64,000 nucleotides of DNA, from positions 62,001 through 126,000 of the forward strand of contig CAXYDR010000002.1 of assembly GCA_964276095.1 (NCBI GenBank). Reading direction: 5' to 3'. Shown piece after piece: positions 31,320 through 40,761 of this stretch. A program made the position numbers and the translations under genes. Origin of the DNA: GCA-2733415 sp964276095. Its GTDB lineage: Bacteria > Bacteroidota > Bacteroidia > Flavobacteriales > Flavobacteriaceae. The number at the start of each line of letters is the position of its first letter. Within the stretch, counting starts at the first letter, position 1. The notes beneath the pieces are model-generated. The model ran no database searches. It saw only the letters and a program-made list of their open reading frames with translations, and had not been told where the DNA came from.

Positions 31320-34300
31320 ATGAAAACAAAGTTTAATGGAATTCTTACGCTTTTACTAGCGTTTGTTGTGCAATTAACATTTGCACAAGAGAAGACAATT
31401 TCAGGTACAGTGGTTGATGAAACCAACATGCCGTTACCTGGAGCAACTGTCGTTATTAAAGGTACCACTACAGGTGCTTCAACTGATTTTGATGGAAATT
31501 ATTCTATCAACGCAAATACTGGAGACAAACTAACTTTCTCTTATGTAGGTTATGCGGATAAAACAGTAACTATAGGTGCAGAGAGCACTATAGACATGAC
31601 AATGAAAATAGACAGTTCTTTAGACGAGGTTGTTATAGTTGCTTATGGATCTGAAAAGGCTTCAAATGTAACTTCTGCAATATCAGTTGTAAAAGCTGAA
31701 AGCATTGAACAAGTACCTAATGCTTCTATTGACCAAATATTACAAGGGCAAGCAGCTGGTTTGAATATTCAAACTGGTACAGGACAACCAGGAGCATCTG
31801 GAACAATATTATTAAGAGGACGTAACTCGATAAACGGAGAGAGTGAACCATTATTCATTATTGATGGAGTCCCAGTTAATGAGGACAACTTTAGAAGTAT
31901 TAATGCAAATGACATCGCTAACATATCTGTATTAAAAGATGCATCAGCATCTGCTTTATATGGTAACAGAGCCGCAGGTGGGGTTATTATTGTAACTACT
32001 AAAGGTGGTAAATTAAACTCTGGAACTAAAGTACAGTACAGAAGTTTATATGGACAATCTAGCAGAATAGAACCTGGATTTGACTTAATGAACTCTCAAC
32101 AGTACTTAACATACGCAAGAAAAAGAGGATTCAACAGTTTTAGTGATGCTGAAATAAACGCAAGAGCTGCACAAACAAACACTAACTGGTCTGACATATT
32201 AATGGATACTGGAGACACTATGTCTCATGAGGTAAACATTACTTCTGGTGGGGAAAGAACAACTTCTTACTCGTCACTTAACTATTTCAAACAAGAAGGT
32301 ATTACATTACGTAGTGATTTAACACGTTTCACAGTAAGAAACAACGTATCATCTAGTTCTGAAAATAATAAATTCAAATTCAACTCTAATGTAACTTTAG
32401 GGTATAGTGTGTCTAACGATGCAGGTGGAACAGGTGGATCTCTTGATAATACATTTATCAACTCATATATTGGATTACCATCTTTAAATCCTTACAATCC
32501 AGACGGGTCATTAAACTTAACTGGAGACGGATCTACAGGATTTGCAAATTCACCAGTTGTTTCTTTAAACACTGCCACTTTAAATACTTCTAGTGAAGAA
32601 GAACTTAAAATTGTTGGTAAAATTGGTGCTAGTTTTGAGATTATCAAGAACATTACCACTGGTGGTTCTGTTGGTTTAGATTACGAGCAAATCAATTTCC
32701 TTAACATTACTACTCCTGGAAGTTTAAGAGGATTAAACAATGATACAAACAATCCAACAGCTGCATTAATAAAAGGTGCACATGCTGAAAGTTACAGACG
32801 TAATGCAAACATTAACGTAAACTATTATGCTACATATAAGAATGTTTTTAATGACAAGCACAGTTTAGAAGTATCTGCATTTACTGAATACTTTAAGAGA
32901 CGTATAGATACTTACGGATTTGAAGCTTTTGGACTTGACCCTAAATTACCTGGATCAGGAAGTGGTTTCACTGATGGAGCAGTTACTGAAGGACCAAGTA
33001 CAGCACTTTTATATAACTATGTTCCTTCAACTTTTTCTCAAACAGTAAATGGAGGTATATTTTCTTATTTTGGTATTGCAAAATATGATTATGATAACAA
33101 GTATGGTATTCAAGCTTCATTAAGAAGAGATGCATCATCTAGATTTAACAAAACAAACAAGTGGGGTACATTCTGGTCTGTTTCTGGTAAATGGAATATT
33201 CATAATGAAGACTTTATGAGCGACGTTACTTTTGTAAACCAATTAAAATTAAGAGCTAGTTACGGTACAACAGGTAACGACAGAACTGGAGGAGATTTTG
33301 ATGCTTTTGATCAAATATCAACAGACCCTGGTACTGATGGTAATTACAACGGTAACACTCAAGGGTACCAAGGTACAAACGGATATTGGTTGACTAAACT
33401 AGGTAACCCAGATTTAAAATGGGAAACTACTACACAATCAAACATTGGTATAGATTTTACTTTAATGAATAGAAGATTAAGTGGTACTATAGATGCGTAT
33501 TCTAAAATAACATCTGATTTATATTTAGACCAACCAATCTCTACTCTTTCTGGGTTTGATATTCTTAGTGCAAATGTTGGTGAATTGAGTAACAAAGGAC
33601 TTGAATTATCACTTAACTACAGTATTATTAAAAATGACAATCCAAGAGACTTACAATGGTCTGTTAATGGTAATATTGCTTATAACAAAAACAAAATAGA
33701 AAAACTTACTGGTGATGGACTTATTACAAGTGGTTGGACTGCATTAAAAGAAGGAGAAGCATACGGTTCATTCAACCTTGTTCCTTGGGCTGGTGTAAAC
33801 CCTGCAAACGGAGCTCCTTTATACTTAGATTTAGACGGAAACATTACTGAAACTTATACTGAGGACAACAGAAGAGTATCTGACAAAACTTCTGACCCGA
33901 AGTATACAGGTGGATTTGGTACTAATGTAAGTTACAAAGGATTTTCTTTAAACACATTATTTACTTTCGCTATGGAACAATACCGTATTAATGGTAGTTT
34001 AGGTGTTGTTGAAGACCCTACATTAGCAAGTTTTGCAAATCAATCTACGAGCATATTAAGAGAATGGGAAAACCCAGGTGATATTACTGATATTCCTCAC
34101 AGTAGTTATGGTTCTACAAGAAACACAAGAACTGACAGATACCTAGAGGACGCTTCATTCTTAAGACTAAGAAATATCACATTAGCATATGATTTAGATA
34201 AAAAATTCTTAAAGAAAACTAATTTCATCACTGGTGTACGTATCTATACTCAAGGGCAAAATTTATTAACTTTTACCAAATGGAGAGGATTTGATCCAGA

Positions 34301-34376
34301 ATCAAACTTACAATCTACATTCTTTGAGTTTCCTACTCCTAAGACATGGACAGTTGGTTTAGATATTAACTTTTAA
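31320..34376 (+). CDS. SusC/RagA-family TonB-dependent outer-membrane transporter (unit 1)
   Basis: A 1018-residue transporter that works with a SusD lipoprotein to import oligomeric nutrients across the outer membrane. Signal peptide about 1-22 (ends QLTFAQ); a carboxypeptidase-regulatory-like N-terminal domain (about 25-100, ISGTVVDETNMPLPGATVV); plug domain about 115-225 (GSEKASNVTSAISVVK, LLRGRNSINGESEPLFIIDG, LKDASASALYGNRAAGG); then a 22-strand barrel ending in Phe (GLDINF). First gene of a four-gene unit; susD follows by 10 nt. Its first 60 residues are identical to the second susC, after which the two differ strongly, so they probably take different substrates. Confidence 0.95.
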   Translation: MKTKFNGILTLLLAFVVQLTFAQEKTISGTVVDETNMPLPGATVVIKGTTTGASTDFDGNYSINANTGDKLTFSYVGYADKTVTIGAESTIDMTMKIDSSLDEVVIVAYGSEKASNVTSAISVVKAESIEQVPNASIDQILQGQAAGLNIQTGTGQPGASGTILLRGRNSINGESEPLFIIDGVPVNEDNFRSINANDIANISVLKDASASALYGNRAAGGVIIVTTKGGKLNSGTKVQYRSLYGQSSRIEPGFDLMNSQQYLTYARKRGFNSFSDAEINARAAQTNTNWSDILMDTGDTMSHEVNITSGGERTTSYSSLNYFKQEGITLRSDLTRFTVRNNVSSSSENNKFKFNSNVTLGYSVSNDAGGTGGSLDNTFINSYIGLPSLNPYNPDGSLNLTGDGSTGFANSPVVSLNTATLNTSSEEELKIVGKIGASFEIIKNITTGGSVGLDYEQINFLNITTPGSLRGLNNDTNNPTAALIKGAHAESYRRNANINVNYYATYKNVFNDKHSLEVSAFTEYFKRRIDTYGFEAFGLDPKLPGSGSGFTDGAVTEGPSTALLYNYVPSTFSQTVNGGIFSYFGIAKYDYDNKYGIQASLRRDASSRFNKTNKWGTFWSVSGKWNIHNEDFMSDVTFVNQLKLRASYGTTGNDRTGGDFDAFDQISTDPGTDGNYNGNTQGYQGTNGYWLTKLGNPDLKWETTTQSNIGIDFTLMNRRLSGTIDAYSKITSDLYLDQPISTLSGFDILSANVGELSNKGLELSLNYSIIKNDNPRDLQWSVNGNIAYNKNKIEKLTGDGLITSGWTALKEGEAYGSFNLVPWAGVNPANGAPLYLDLDGNITETYTEDNRRVSDKTSDPKYTGGFGTNVSYKGFSLNTLFTFAMEQYRINGSLGVVEDPTLASFANQSTSILREWENPGDITDIPHSSYGSTRNTRTDRYLEDASFLRLRNITLAYDLDKKFLKKTNFITGVRIYTQGQNLLTFTKWRGFDPESNLQSTFFEFPTPKTWTVGLDINF

Positions 34377-34386
34377 AAAATAAACA

Positions 34387-35808
34387 ATGAAAAAAATAAA
34401 TTTTATAGCGACCATTATAGCAGTATCATTTTTATACTCTTGTAGTGACGCATACGAAGTGCTACCAGAAGACTCTATTGTTTCTGAAACTGCGTTTACA
34501 ACCGTACCAGATTTAGTTATTGGAATGAATGCTGTATATGCAAATTATTATCCTGAGGCAAATATTGATTTTTCATCAACTCTTTCTGACGACACAAAAG
34601 TTGGAGAAGACAATGCTGGTCAGAAAATAAACACACACAACTTTCAGATCACTGCTAGTTCAGGTATAGCAAATGACATATGGACAGGTGGTTACGCAAC
34701 GATTAACAGTGCTAACAGACTTTTAAAAGCAGCAGAAAGTATCACACCAGGTGATGCTTCTGAATTAGCTACATACAATTCAATTAAAGGTGATTGTTAC
34801 GCATTAAGAGCAATTATACACTTGGACATGATGTTGTTTTATTCTCAAAACTATAATCCAACAACAGAATCTATTGTTTATGTTGATCAAGTTATAGTAC
34901 TTGAACAACTTGCAAGAAATAGTGTTGGTGAAGTAATTGCTGGTATTAAAAATGATTTAGCACTTGCAGAAAGCTTAATTGACCCTGCAGCTACTGATAT
35001 CACAAAAATAACTCCTGACTTCATTAAAGCTGTTAGAACTCGTATAGCATTATACGAAGGTGATTACCCAACTGCTATGACATTATCTGCTCAATTAGCA
35101 GCTGACTATCCGTTAGCAAACCAAACACAGTATGTTAATATGTTTAACGACACTGACAATACTGAAGTTATTTTTAAAGCTGACAGAGTGGTAAACGATG
35201 GATTAGCTGGTGGTTTATGGATGTTTTCAAATTCTGGTGGTTCATTTTTAGAAGTATCAAATGAGTTAGTTAGCATTATACCTGCTGGAGATGTTAGAAA
35301 TACAGTAATCTGGTCTAACCTAGACGCAAATTTTGTTGCTGACACACAGGAACACGTAAATAAATACCCTGGATCTGGTGGTAACAGATACTTAAATGAT
35401 ATTAAAGTATTCCGTTCATCAGAAATGGTGTTAATCAATGCAGAGGCAAGAGCACATACTACTGATTTAATTGGAGCTGCTTTAATGGTTCAATCTATTA
35501 GAGACGCACGTACAGGAGCTGTTGGTACTGCACCAGTATATGCCGACTTAAGCGCAGCTATTGATGATATTTTACTTGAAAGAAGATTAGAATTGTGTTT
35601 TGAAGGACATCGTTTTATCGACATCAAAAGAACAAGAAGTATCACAAACCTAGGTGTTGTTAGATCATCTGCCTTAAATGATTGTGGTGGTACTTCTGGA
35701 ACTTTAGAATGTAGTCTAGACGTAAATGACTATAGATTTACACTTCCTATTCCTGCACAAGAAATGGATGGTAACTCAAACATGACCCAAACAGCTGGTT
35801 ATAACTAA
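34387..35808 (+). CDS. RagB/SusD family nutrient-uptake lipoprotein (unit 1)
   Basis: A 473-residue surface lipoprotein with a lipobox near residue 19 (FLYSCSD). It is the lid of the SusC transporter and binds substrate. Helical TPR-like SusD architecture: the N-terminal AYEVLPEDSIVSE, WTGGYATINSANRLL, DCYALRAIIHLDMMLFYSQNY and the C-terminal family motif LERRLELCFEGHRFIDIKR followed by FTLPIPAQEMDGN. Length is normal for the SusD/RagB family. Ten nt after susC and 17 nt before the next lipoprotein, hence one operon. Confidence 0.95.
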   Translation: MKKINFIATIIAVSFLYSCSDAYEVLPEDSIVSETAFTTVPDLVIGMNAVYANYYPEANIDFSSTLSDDTKVGEDNAGQKINTHNFQITASSGIANDIWTGGYATINSANRLLKAAESITPGDASELATYNSIKGDCYALRAIIHLDMMLFYSQNYNPTTESIVYVDQVIVLEQLARNSVGEVIAGIKNDLALAESLIDPAATDITKITPDFIKAVRTRIALYEGDYPTAMTLSAQLAADYPLANQTQYVNMFNDTDNTEVIFKADRVVNDGLAGGLWMFSNSGGSFLEVSNELVSIIPAGDVRNTVIWSNLDANFVADTQEHVNKYPGSGGNRYLNDIKVFRSSEMVLINAEARAHTTDLIGAALMVQSIRDARTGAVGTAPVYADLSAAIDDILLERRLELCFEGHRFIDIKRTRSITNLGVVRSSALNDCGGTSGTLECSLDVNDYRFTLPIPAQEMDGNSNMTQTAGYN

Positions 35809-35825
35809 TCTTTAAAAAAAAAGAC

Positions 35826-36635
35826 ATGAAAAATATAATAAAAATATTTATTTTATCGTTGATCATTACTTCATGTGGTGAGTTCGAAGAAGTAATTTAT
35901 GACAATGTTAACGGACAGCCATACGCTTCTTTTAACGAATCTAGTTCAAGTTTAGCTGTTACTGTTGATGATACTGGTTCAGTTGATATTAAAATTAGTG
36001 TAAGTACAATATCTGTTACACCAAGGACTATCAATGTATCATTAATAGCATCATCAACAACTGCTGATGCTGCTAACTACTCATTCAACCCAGTAGTTAC
36101 AATCCCTGCAAATGAATATTTTGCAATATTAACTGTAACTGGAACTGACGTAACTGTAGATACTGCTCCTGAAAACATAGCATTAAAGCTAGATTCTGTT
36201 GATGGAGGTGTTGTAAGTACAAGCATACATAATGTAAGTATTTTCCAAGTTTGTCCAATTAATGCGCCTTTTACAGGTATGTATTTAATTACACAAACTT
36301 CTGCTTTAATTGACGGAGCTACTTTAGGAGACGGAACAATTGTTGAATTAACGGCGCCATCTGAAACACAAAGATCATTTGACACACCAAATTACCCACT
36401 TTATTGTGCGGCGCCAAGTGCGTTTGTTTTCAATATGGTTTGTAATGAATTAATTGTACCTGTACAAAACAATTCATGTCCTTGTACTTCTGGAACTGAC
36501 TGGTTTGGACCAGCTGCAACACCAGAGAACTATGATCCTAATGATGACACATCATTTTCTTTGACTTTTGCAGATGATCAACTAGGAGACTGTGGAGCAG
36601 TTGCTTACACAACATATTTATTTACTAAACAATAA
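35826..36635 (+). CDS. SusCD-associated surface lipoprotein, unknown function (unit 1)
   Basis: A 269-residue lipoprotein (lipobox IITSCGEF). An N-terminal beta-sandwich-like region of about 100 residues (ASFNESSSSLAVTVDDTGSV, Calx-beta or BACON-like in feel) is followed by a cysteine-rich C-terminal region starting at CPINAPFTGMYLI and containing CCA/CPCTSG cysteines. The switch from a beta-sandwich to a domain opening with CP-x-G-Y recurs in two other lipoproteins here (36648 and 42300). Not recognised as any enzyme; probably an accessory glycan-, peptide- or lipid-binding protein of the uptake complex. Same operon. Confidence 0.7.
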   Translation: MKNIIKIFILSLIITSCGEFEEVIYDNVNGQPYASFNESSSSLAVTVDDTGSVDIKISVSTISVTPRTINVSLIASSTTADAANYSFNPVVTIPANEYFAILTVTGTDVTVDTAPENIALKLDSVDGGVVSTSIHNVSIFQVCPINAPFTGMYLITQTSALIDGATLGDGTIVELTAPSETQRSFDTPNYPLYCAAPSAFVFNMVCNELIVPVQNNSCPCTSGTDWFGPAATPENYDPNDDTSFSLTFADDQLGDCGAVAYTTYLFTKQ

Positions 36636-36647
36636 AAAACATAAATT

Positions 36648-37511
36648 ATGAAAATTAATTTCTTAAAAACAATGTTTCTTGCTGTACTAACGATTGCTTT
36701 TGTTAGTTGTAGTGAAGACGATGAAAGATTCGACCATAACGCTGAACAAGGGTGGGTTGAGTTTTCTGGAGCAGTAAGTTCAACAAGTATTGGATGGTCT
36801 ACAACAGACTTAAGATTACCTATAGATGTAAATGTACCAGTATACAAAGGCGGATTAAACATTGCTTATACAATTGAAGCAGTTCAAGGTGACTATACAA
36901 GTATCTTAACTACAGGTAATAATGTGTTTATTTCTCCAGCTGATGAGAGAGATTCAGCAGGTATTGACTTAGCTTTTGCTAATTTAAATACATTAACTAC
37001 TCAAGTTATTTTTGATGTTGTACTTACAAATGTAGATGTACCATCAGTAACTGTAGGTATTGAAGCAGATAGTAATATCAGATATAGAGTTTCTACTCCA
37101 TGTCCTATCTCTCCTTCTACTAGTTTTACTGGTATCTCAGCTATGACTGGAGGAAATGAATATGCAGATGGTGGATATGCAGTTGTTTTAACTGACCTTG
37201 GATCTAATCAATATTCTTTAGATACATCATGGGGACCTAACTTCGTAAGTTTATTTTGCGGTGGTTGTGTTGGCTTAGGTAATTACATTGCTCCAATAAT
37301 ATTTTCAATTGACCCTCTTACTTTTGCAGTTACTGTAATTAGTGGTGGAGAAGGAACTGGAGCTGGTAATGAACTTGATTTTCCATATGTAGTTGGTGGA
37401 TCTGGAACATATGACCCATGTGGTGATGTTTTAACATTAACACTAACGCAAGATTTATTAACATCTGGAGGTGTTTTAGTTGATGTAGACGTTGTTCTTC
37501 AAGGAAACTAA
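36648..37511 (+). CDS. SusCD-associated surface lipoprotein, unknown function (unit 1)
   Basis: A 287-residue lipoprotein with a lipobox AFVSCSED near residue 21. A beta-rich N-terminal domain (about 30-155, LRLPIDVNVPVYKGGLNI; a DUF1735-like feel but not proven) precedes a C-terminal domain beginning STPCPISPSTSFTGISAM and including GSGTYDPCGDVLTLTLTQ. The latter segment recalls GSGTYNPATSTLSF in the lipoprotein at 42300, suggesting a shared domain. It lies 12 nt after its neighbour and is the last gene of unit 1, closed by a strong terminator. Function unknown; a substrate-binding role is inferred from context. Confidence 0.7.
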   Translation: MKINFLKTMFLAVLTIAFVSCSEDDERFDHNAEQGWVEFSGAVSSTSIGWSTTDLRLPIDVNVPVYKGGLNIAYTIEAVQGDYTSILTTGNNVFISPADERDSAGIDLAFANLNTLTTQVIFDVVLTNVDVPSVTVGIEADSNIRYRVSTPCPISPSTSFTGISAMTGGNEYADGGYAVVLTDLGSNQYSLDTSWGPNFVSLFCGGCVGLGNYIAPIIFSIDPLTFAVTVISGGEGTGAGNELDFPYVVGGSGTYDPCGDVLTLTLTQDLLTSGGVLVDVDVVLQGN

Positions 37512-37531
37512 AATAATTAACATTTGATAAC

Positions 37532-37576
37532 AAACCCCTTGAAGGTCTAACTTTCAAGGGGTTTCTTGCGTTTTAT
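37532..37576 (+). terminator. Terminator of SusCD unit 1
   Basis: AAACCCCTTGAA (37532-37543) pairs with TTCAAGGGGTTT (37553-37564) around a 9-nt loop that has one extra G-U pair, followed by a T-rich run. GC-rich stem, 20 nt past the stop codon. Confidence 0.85.
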
Positions 37577-37620
37577 TAATATCATTTTATATTAAAATCA
37601 CACATTTAACACATATAAGC

Positions 37621-37651
37621 TTGTTTTATTAACTTTATTTTATGATTTTTG
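37621..37651 (+). promoter_or_regulatory. Promoter of the second susC unit
   Basis: TTG (37621-37623), a 20-nt spacer and GATTTTTG (37644-37651), identical in form and spacing to the promoter at 31262-31292. The leader from here to the ATG is nearly identical between the two units. Confidence 0.5.
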
Positions 37652-37679
37652 GACTTGGCTAATTCAAATAAATTATAAA

Positions 37680-40600
37680 ATGAAAACAAAGTTTAATGGA
37701 ATTTTAACGCTATTATTAGCGTTTGTTGTGCAACTTACCTTTGCACAAGAGAAGACAATTTCAGGTACGGTGGTTGATGAAACCAATATGCCATTACCCG
37801 GAGCAACTGTCGTAATTAAAGGTACCACAACAGGTGCTTCAACAGATTTTGATGGAAAATACACCATCGACGCAAATACAGGAGATGTACTAACATTCTC
37901 ATATGTAGGTTACAGCGAGCAAGATATAACAGTTGGTGCTGAAAGCACAGTTGACATATCTTTAACGTTAGATCAAAGTTTAGAAGCTGTAGTAATAACT
38001 GCTTTAGGTATTAAGAGGAAACCAGATGAAATTACAACTGCAAATGAAGTTGTAAAAGCTGAAAAGTTAACTCAAGCAAAAAACCCTGATGTAGTTCAAG
38101 GACTTGCTGGTAAAGTTGCTGGTTTAACAATTACAACTACTTCTACAGGTTTAACACCAGACACAGACATTCAATTAAGAGGAACAAGATCTGTTACAGG
38201 AGACAACGGTGCTTTAATCGTTATTGATGGTGCAATTGCTTCTGCTTCTCTTTTATCTGATCTTGACCCTGAAAGTATTGAGTCTATAAACGTTATGAAA
38301 GGACCAAATGGTTCGGCTTTATACGGGCAACAAGGTGCAAACGGTGTTATGGTAGTTACAACTAAGAAAGGTTCTGGAAATGCAGATAAATTTACTGTAA
38401 GAGTAAGTTCATCTGTTGCATTTGAAGAAGTTGCTTTTTTACCTGAAACTCAAGATCGTTTTGGTCAAGGGTATCAAGGGTTATTAGATGTAACTGATCA
38501 AGGATCATGGGGACCAGAATACGATGGTTTATTACACCCTTCTGGTATTGATTACCCTAATGTAGGAGATTATAGATACAATGTATACTCACATAATGAG
38601 GATAACATTAAAGAATTTTTCAATACTGGTGTAACATATCAAAATGGTATTAGTTTATCTTCTGGTAATGTAAAAACAGGATATGTAAACTTCTCAGCAC
38701 AAAAACAAACTACTGAAGGTTTAGTTCCTGATGATAGTTTTCATAAAGAATATTTTAGTGTAAGAACTGGAAAAACTACTGGAAAATGGACTGTTAACTC
38801 TAACGCTACATACACTACTGATAAAACAGATAGAGCTGGCGCAAACTTATATGACCAATTATCTCAAACTCCAGGAAACGTAAACATTGGTTTATACAAT
38901 TCTGGAAACAATGAAGATCACTGGACATTATATGCAGATAGTCCATACTGGATATTAAAAAACCAACGTGTTGAAAATGAAACAAATCGTTTTAATGGTA
39001 CTATAGATTTATTATACCAAATTAATGACAACATTAGTGCAAAGTTGCTTGGTAACGTAAACTTCTTTAATGCAAACTACACAGCACATACCAATGCTTT
39101 TAATGACAATAGACAATTAGATGGTGATAGAAGTATTATTGCATACTACGAAACACAATCACAAAACAGTAGAAATCTTTATAATGATTTCATGTTGAAC
39201 TTTGACTATGACTTAACTGAAAAGTTAAGCTTTAAGGCTAATGTTGGAACAAACCTAACTGAGCGTAGATCAACAAGAGTTAACATTCAAGGTGAAGGTT
39301 TATTAATAGGGGGACTTTACAACAGTTCTAACATAATAAACACTCCTGTACTTGCTGATAGAAAATTCTTATACAGAAGTCATTCAGTTTTTGCAAATGT
39401 TGACTTAGCTTATAATGACTATTTATTCTTAAACATGACTGCTAGAAATGACTGGACTTCTGTTTTAAATCCTGAAACACGTTCAGCTTTTTATCCAAGT
39501 ATCGGTGCATCTTTCATCCCTACTAAAGCATTCCCTTCAATTAAAGGTAAAGTTCTTAGAAAGGCAAAACTTTCTGGAGGATGGGTAAAAGTTGGTAACT
39601 CTTCTTCTGTAGATGAGTATCAAATAAATAATTTGGTATTTCAACCAGTTGGTTTTCCTTTAAACAATAACAGTTTTGCTGCTGCAAGTCAAACAGCTAA
39701 TCCTAATTTAAAAATTGAATTTGGTACTACTACAGAATTAAATATGAATTTAGAATTCTTTAAAGGATCTAGATTAACATTTGACGCTTCTGTATACGGA
39801 ACAAAAACTCAAGATCAAATTATTAACATAAGTCCATCAACTGCATCTGGAGCTTTAAGCTCTTTAGTTAATATTGGAGAGACTAAAACTGATGGATTTG
39901 AACTAGAATTAGGTTTTATACCAGTTGACACAGATAACTTTACTTGGACTAACAAAGTAGGTTATACTACTTATGATACCGTTACAGAAAAAGTTAGTGA
40001 CGAACAAAATTCATTAGAAATTCGTAATGATAACTATACTAATATCGGTTTATTTGCTGAAGAAGGAGAGTCTTTTCCTTTAATTAAAGGTACTGCTTAT
40101 GTAAGAGATGGAGCTGGAAGAGTTATGTTAGATGCTAACGGTAACCCAGTTCAAAGTAGTGAATATAAAATTTTAGGTAAAACAACTCCTGATTATATTA
40201 TAAACTACAATACTACTTTTAAGTATAAAAACTTAACATTAGGAGCAACTTTAGACTATAGAACTGGTCATCAATACTATTCTGATATCGCAAATCAATA
40301 TGCGTTTACAGGTATGAGTATTGAATCAGCTGAAGGTGGTCGTGAAGCATTTTTATTCCCTAACTCAGTTGTTGAAACATCAGCAGGATCAGGTACTTTT
40401 GTAGCGAACACTAACGTGTTAACAGGAGGAAATAGTGCCGCTTCATTCCAAAATTATTTTGCTGACAACTACAGAAGTTTTGCTGAAAATTTTGTTTATG
40501 ACGCAACTGCATTAAAGTTACGTGAGGTATCTTTAAATTATAGTTTACCTGCTAAAATGTTAGAAAAATTACCATTAAACAAAGTTACACTTGGTGTAAG

Positions 40601-40733
40601 TGGTAGAAATCTTTTTATGTATTTACCAAAAGAGAACCGTTATGGTGATCCTGAATTAGGTAATGGATTAGGAACATTTGATTTTACTCCTTCAACAAGA
40701 ACTTATACTTTCAGTGTAAACCTTACATTTTAA
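37680..40733 (+). CDS. SusC/RagA-family TonB-dependent outer-membrane transporter (unit 2)
   Basis: A 1017-residue transporter. Signal peptide and carboxypeptidase-regulatory-like domain are the same as in unit 1 for the first 60 residues, with synonymous differences in the DNA. The plug region then diverges (ALGIKRKPDEITTANEVV, DIQLRGTRSVTGDNGALIVIDG, MKGPNGSALYGQQGANG). The barrel is unrelated in detail to the first copy and ends in SVNLTF. It resembles the SusC subgroup that pairs with SusD-like_2 lipoproteins, which is indeed the next gene (28 nt downstream). Substrate unknown. Confidence 0.95.
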   Translation: MKTKFNGILTLLLAFVVQLTFAQEKTISGTVVDETNMPLPGATVVIKGTTTGASTDFDGKYTIDANTGDVLTFSYVGYSEQDITVGAESTVDISLTLDQSLEAVVITALGIKRKPDEITTANEVVKAEKLTQAKNPDVVQGLAGKVAGLTITTTSTGLTPDTDIQLRGTRSVTGDNGALIVIDGAIASASLLSDLDPESIESINVMKGPNGSALYGQQGANGVMVVTTKKGSGNADKFTVRVSSSVAFEEVAFLPETQDRFGQGYQGLLDVTDQGSWGPEYDGLLHPSGIDYPNVGDYRYNVYSHNEDNIKEFFNTGVTYQNGISLSSGNVKTGYVNFSAQKQTTEGLVPDDSFHKEYFSVRTGKTTGKWTVNSNATYTTDKTDRAGANLYDQLSQTPGNVNIGLYNSGNNEDHWTLYADSPYWILKNQRVENETNRFNGTIDLLYQINDNISAKLLGNVNFFNANYTAHTNAFNDNRQLDGDRSIIAYYETQSQNSRNLYNDFMLNFDYDLTEKLSFKANVGTNLTERRSTRVNIQGEGLLIGGLYNSSNIINTPVLADRKFLYRSHSVFANVDLAYNDYLFLNMTARNDWTSVLNPETRSAFYPSIGASFIPTKAFPSIKGKVLRKAKLSGGWVKVGNSSSVDEYQINNLVFQPVGFPLNNNSFAAASQTANPNLKIEFGTTTELNMNLEFFKGSRLTFDASVYGTKTQDQIINISPSTASGALSSLVNIGETKTDGFELELGFIPVDTDNFTWTNKVGYTTYDTVTEKVSDEQNSLEIRNDNYTNIGLFAEEGESFPLIKGTAYVRDGAGRVMLDANGNPVQSSEYKILGKTTPDYIINYNTTFKYKNLTLGATLDYRTGHQYYSDIANQYAFTGMSIESAEGGREAFLFPNSVVETSAGSGTFVANTNVLTGGNSAASFQNYFADNYRSFAENFVYDATALKLREVSLNYSLPAKMLEKLPLNKVTLGVSGRNLFMYLPKENRYGDPELGNGLGTFDFTPSTRTYTFSVNLTF

Positions 40734-40761
40734 TTAGACACTAAAAAATAATTTAAATATT

